Source: Clostridiaceae bacterium (GTDB taxonomy: Bacteria; Bacillota; Clostridia; Acetivibrionales; DTU013). From it: a stretch of 7,259 nucleotides of DNA. The stretch covers positions 1-7,259 of the forward strand of contig JAAZKL010000396.1 in the NCBI GenBank assembly GCA_012799845.1, written 5' to 3'. The notes under the pieces are model-generated. The model saw only the letters and a program-made list of their open reading frames with translations, searched no databases and was not told the DNA's origin. A program made the translations under genes and the position numbers. This document shows positions 5,923 through 7,259 of this stretch, in pieces; positions within the stretch are counted from its first letter, which is position 1; every line of letters begins with the position of its first letter.

Positions 5923-6621
5923 TCACCCCGCAACTTGTGTGATGATTATATGTTCTCTGCTTACGCCAAACACATTTGTTATGCGTTCCGACAGCCGTTC
6001 CTCCACTCTTTTGTCGATTAACTGTTCAGCCTGCATAATGCTCAGGTCTCCGATCTTTATGCGGTCGACCTCCCGGATACCGGGAATGCTGACCGTATCC
6101 GGTTTTCCGCCACTGGCGGACCTTCCTCCGCTGGTTGCCGTGCTGCCGCCCCGGTCATCCTGACCGCTGCGTCCCTCCGGCTCCCCGCTGACCTCAGCTT
6201 CGATATATATACGCTTGATCTCGCCGAATGAAGGTGAATTAAAATCTTCATTTATGATCACGTCAGCTTTGACATCCTTCACCCCTTCCACTTCCTGCGC
6301 CTGGTACTCTATCTGTTCTATCAGCCTGTCCCGGTAAAGCCTTATGGTCTGTTTTATCTGTTCTTCCTCAAGTAAAAGGCTTGCCGCTTCTATCTCCTTT
6401 TTGTCTATCCTGCCCGATGCCGCTGCCTGGGAATGAGAAAAATCGAAGGGTTTTCCAAACAGGCCGGTTACAGGTTCAATGACAGCGATGACGAGTATCG
6501 TCCCTGTTACCAGGTTCGCGTATTTCTTCATCCTGCCTTTCGGCAGCAGCATTTCTGTGATCACGATGAACATGACGAGGACAACTATATTGACAGTCCA
6601 GTTCCTTATAAACTCAAGCAT
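5923..6621 (-). CDS. spoIIIAF: Stage III sporulation protein AF
   Basis: Membrane protein of the SpoIIIA complex in the mother-cell membrane around the forespore. The 232-aa product has two transmembrane helices, about residues 8-25 and 36-54, with the conserved MLLPKGRMKKYANLVTG between them. A helical stretch (75-112) and a domain with VEGVKDVKADVIINEDF and IKRIYIEAEV follow. A Gly/Ser-rich low-complexity linker occupies about residues 145-175. The C-terminus is the helix MQAEQLIDKRVEERLSERI and the ending FGVSREHIIITQVAG. The ATG at 6621 is preceded by a G-rich tract, GGGGGGTGGGG, as ribosome site, 19 nt after the spoIIIAE stop. The linker looks longer than I would expect for the family; otherwise the gene is intact. 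Confidence 0.93.
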   Translation of the reverse strand: MLEFIRNWTVNIVVLVMFIVITEMLLPKGRMKKYANLVTGTILVIAVIEPVTGLFGKPFDFSHSQAAASGRIDKKEIEAASLLLEEEQIKQTIRLYRDRLIEQIEYQAQEVEGVKDVKADVIINEDFNSPSFGEIKRIYIEAEVSGEPEGRSGQDDRGGSTATSGGRSASGGKPDTVSIPGIREVDRIKIGDLSIMQAEQLIDKRVEERLSERITNVFGVSREHIIITQVAG

Positions 6622-6640
6622 GGCAGCCCCACCCCCCTGC

Positions 6641-7259
6641 TCATCTCAGCATGGCGCTCATGTTCCCGGCACTCATCAGTGCGGCGGCGCTTACGATGAA
6701 CATGAATGCCACTGACGCGGACAAAGCGAATATATGGATCATAGAGCCGGCAATATCATTTATACAGTTGGTTATGCGGCTCTCCGATATCGGCTCCAGC
6801 AAAGCGCCAGCAGCTTTGAAAAGGCCTGCGAGCGCGATGATTTTTATGAGCGGCAGGACACAAATAAGCAATATGCCTGTCATGGCTCCGATCCCCGCCG
6901 CGTTTTTGATCATCAGCGTACACCCTATTACTGTTTCGGCGGCATCTGAAAGAGTTTTGCCGACTATCGGTATGAATGTGCTTATGGCAAACTTGGCCGC
7001 CTTTTGCGTTGCGCCGTCTATCACTGCTCCCAGCGTTCCCTGCAGTGAAACGGCAATGATGAAAATGGTGAGTATGATGCCCAGTGACCATGTCACTATC
7101 TGTTTTACCAGGCTTACAAGCCTTGTTAGCTGTATTTTTTCCGATATGTTGTTCACTATGGCCAGTATGGCGGATACGAAAGCAAGCGGGATGAATACGT
7201 TCCTTATAATTGTGGCAGAAGCTTCCACTATCAGAAGCATTACCGGGTGAAGTATGCCT
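6641..7259 (-). CDS. spoIIIAE: Stage III sporulation protein AE (C-terminal half; 5' end outside window)
   Basis: Polytopic membrane protein of the SpoIIIA complex, permease-like, needed for forespore development. About 206 codons of the C-terminal part are visible and the frame stays open to the window edge, so the start is not in the window; the family is about 400 aa. The visible part has several hydrophobic segments: IIRNVFIPLAFVSAILAIV, IVTWSLGIILTIFIIAVSLQG, a stretch near TGILLICVLPLIKIIALAGLF, and a final one near ALSASVAFMFIVSAAALMSAG. The loop GTLGAVIDGATQKAAKFAIS and the segment FIPIVGKTLSDAAETVIG are the recognisable SpoIIIAE core. It is followed after 19 nt by spoIIIAF, the standard operon order. 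Confidence 0.94.
   Translation of the reverse strand, partial: GILHPVMLLIVEASATIIRNVFIPLAFVSAILAIVNNISEKIQLTRLVSLVKQIVTWSLGIILTIFIIAVSLQGTLGAVIDGATQKAAKFAISTFIPIVGKTLSDAAETVIGCTLMIKNAAGIGAMTGILLICVLPLIKIIALAGLFKAAGALLEPISESRITNCINDIAGSMIHIFALSASVAFMFIVSAAALMSAGNMSAMLR

Noticed and set aside
6651..7250. 199-codon plus-strand frame opposite spoIIIAE
   Set aside because: It mirrors the hydrophobic codon composition of spoIIIAE on the other strand, a usual shadow; no ribosome site supports it.

Overview
The window reads as chromosome from an endospore-forming Firmicute, most likely a member of Clostridia with near-balanced base composition. All recognisable genes lie on the minus strand, so transcription runs from high to low coordinates. 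The evidence is the 3' half of the spoIIIA sporulation operon, followed by the conserved Firmicutes cluster yqhY / nusB / xseA / xseB / ispA. Nearly every gene has a strong purine-rich ribosome binding site. I cannot name a species.

Layout in transcription order. (1) 7259-4579: spoIIIAE (5' end outside the window), spoIIIAF, spoIIIAG and spoIIIAH. These encode mother-cell membrane components of the SpoIIIA-SpoIIQ channel that spans the space around the forespore. (2) About 4547-4019: an extended -10 promoter, the Asp23-family gene yqhY, and an intrinsic terminator. (3) About 4030-283: a second promoter candidate, then amaP (an Asp23-fold membrane anchor), a small DUF2273 membrane protein, nusB, xseA, xseB and ispA, with gaps of at most about 40 nt or short overlaps. 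This joins envelope-associated Asp23 proteins to rRNA antitermination, exonuclease VII and farnesyl diphosphate synthesis. (4) 282-1: no protein gene. No terminator follows ispA. Instead there is a good extended -10 promoter pointing away from ispA, then a hairpin-rich, GC-rich stretch running off the window edge.

The most interesting part is region 4. OLE RNA (Ornate, Large, Extremophilic) is a roughly 600-nt structured membrane-associated RNA of anaerobic and extremophilic Firmicutes, and it classically sits directly downstream of ispA and upstream of oapA/dxs. The position, orientation, promoter and folding capacity of bases 1 to ~136 all fit its 5' portion, and the conserved-looking blocks match what I recall of the family. 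I could not align it, so this remains a strong candidate rather than a proof.

Compared with Bacillus subtilis (spoIIIA - accB - accC - yqhY - nusB - folD - xseA - xseB - ispA - dxs), this locus lacks accB, accC and folD and has gained an amaP-DUF2273 pair next to yqhY.
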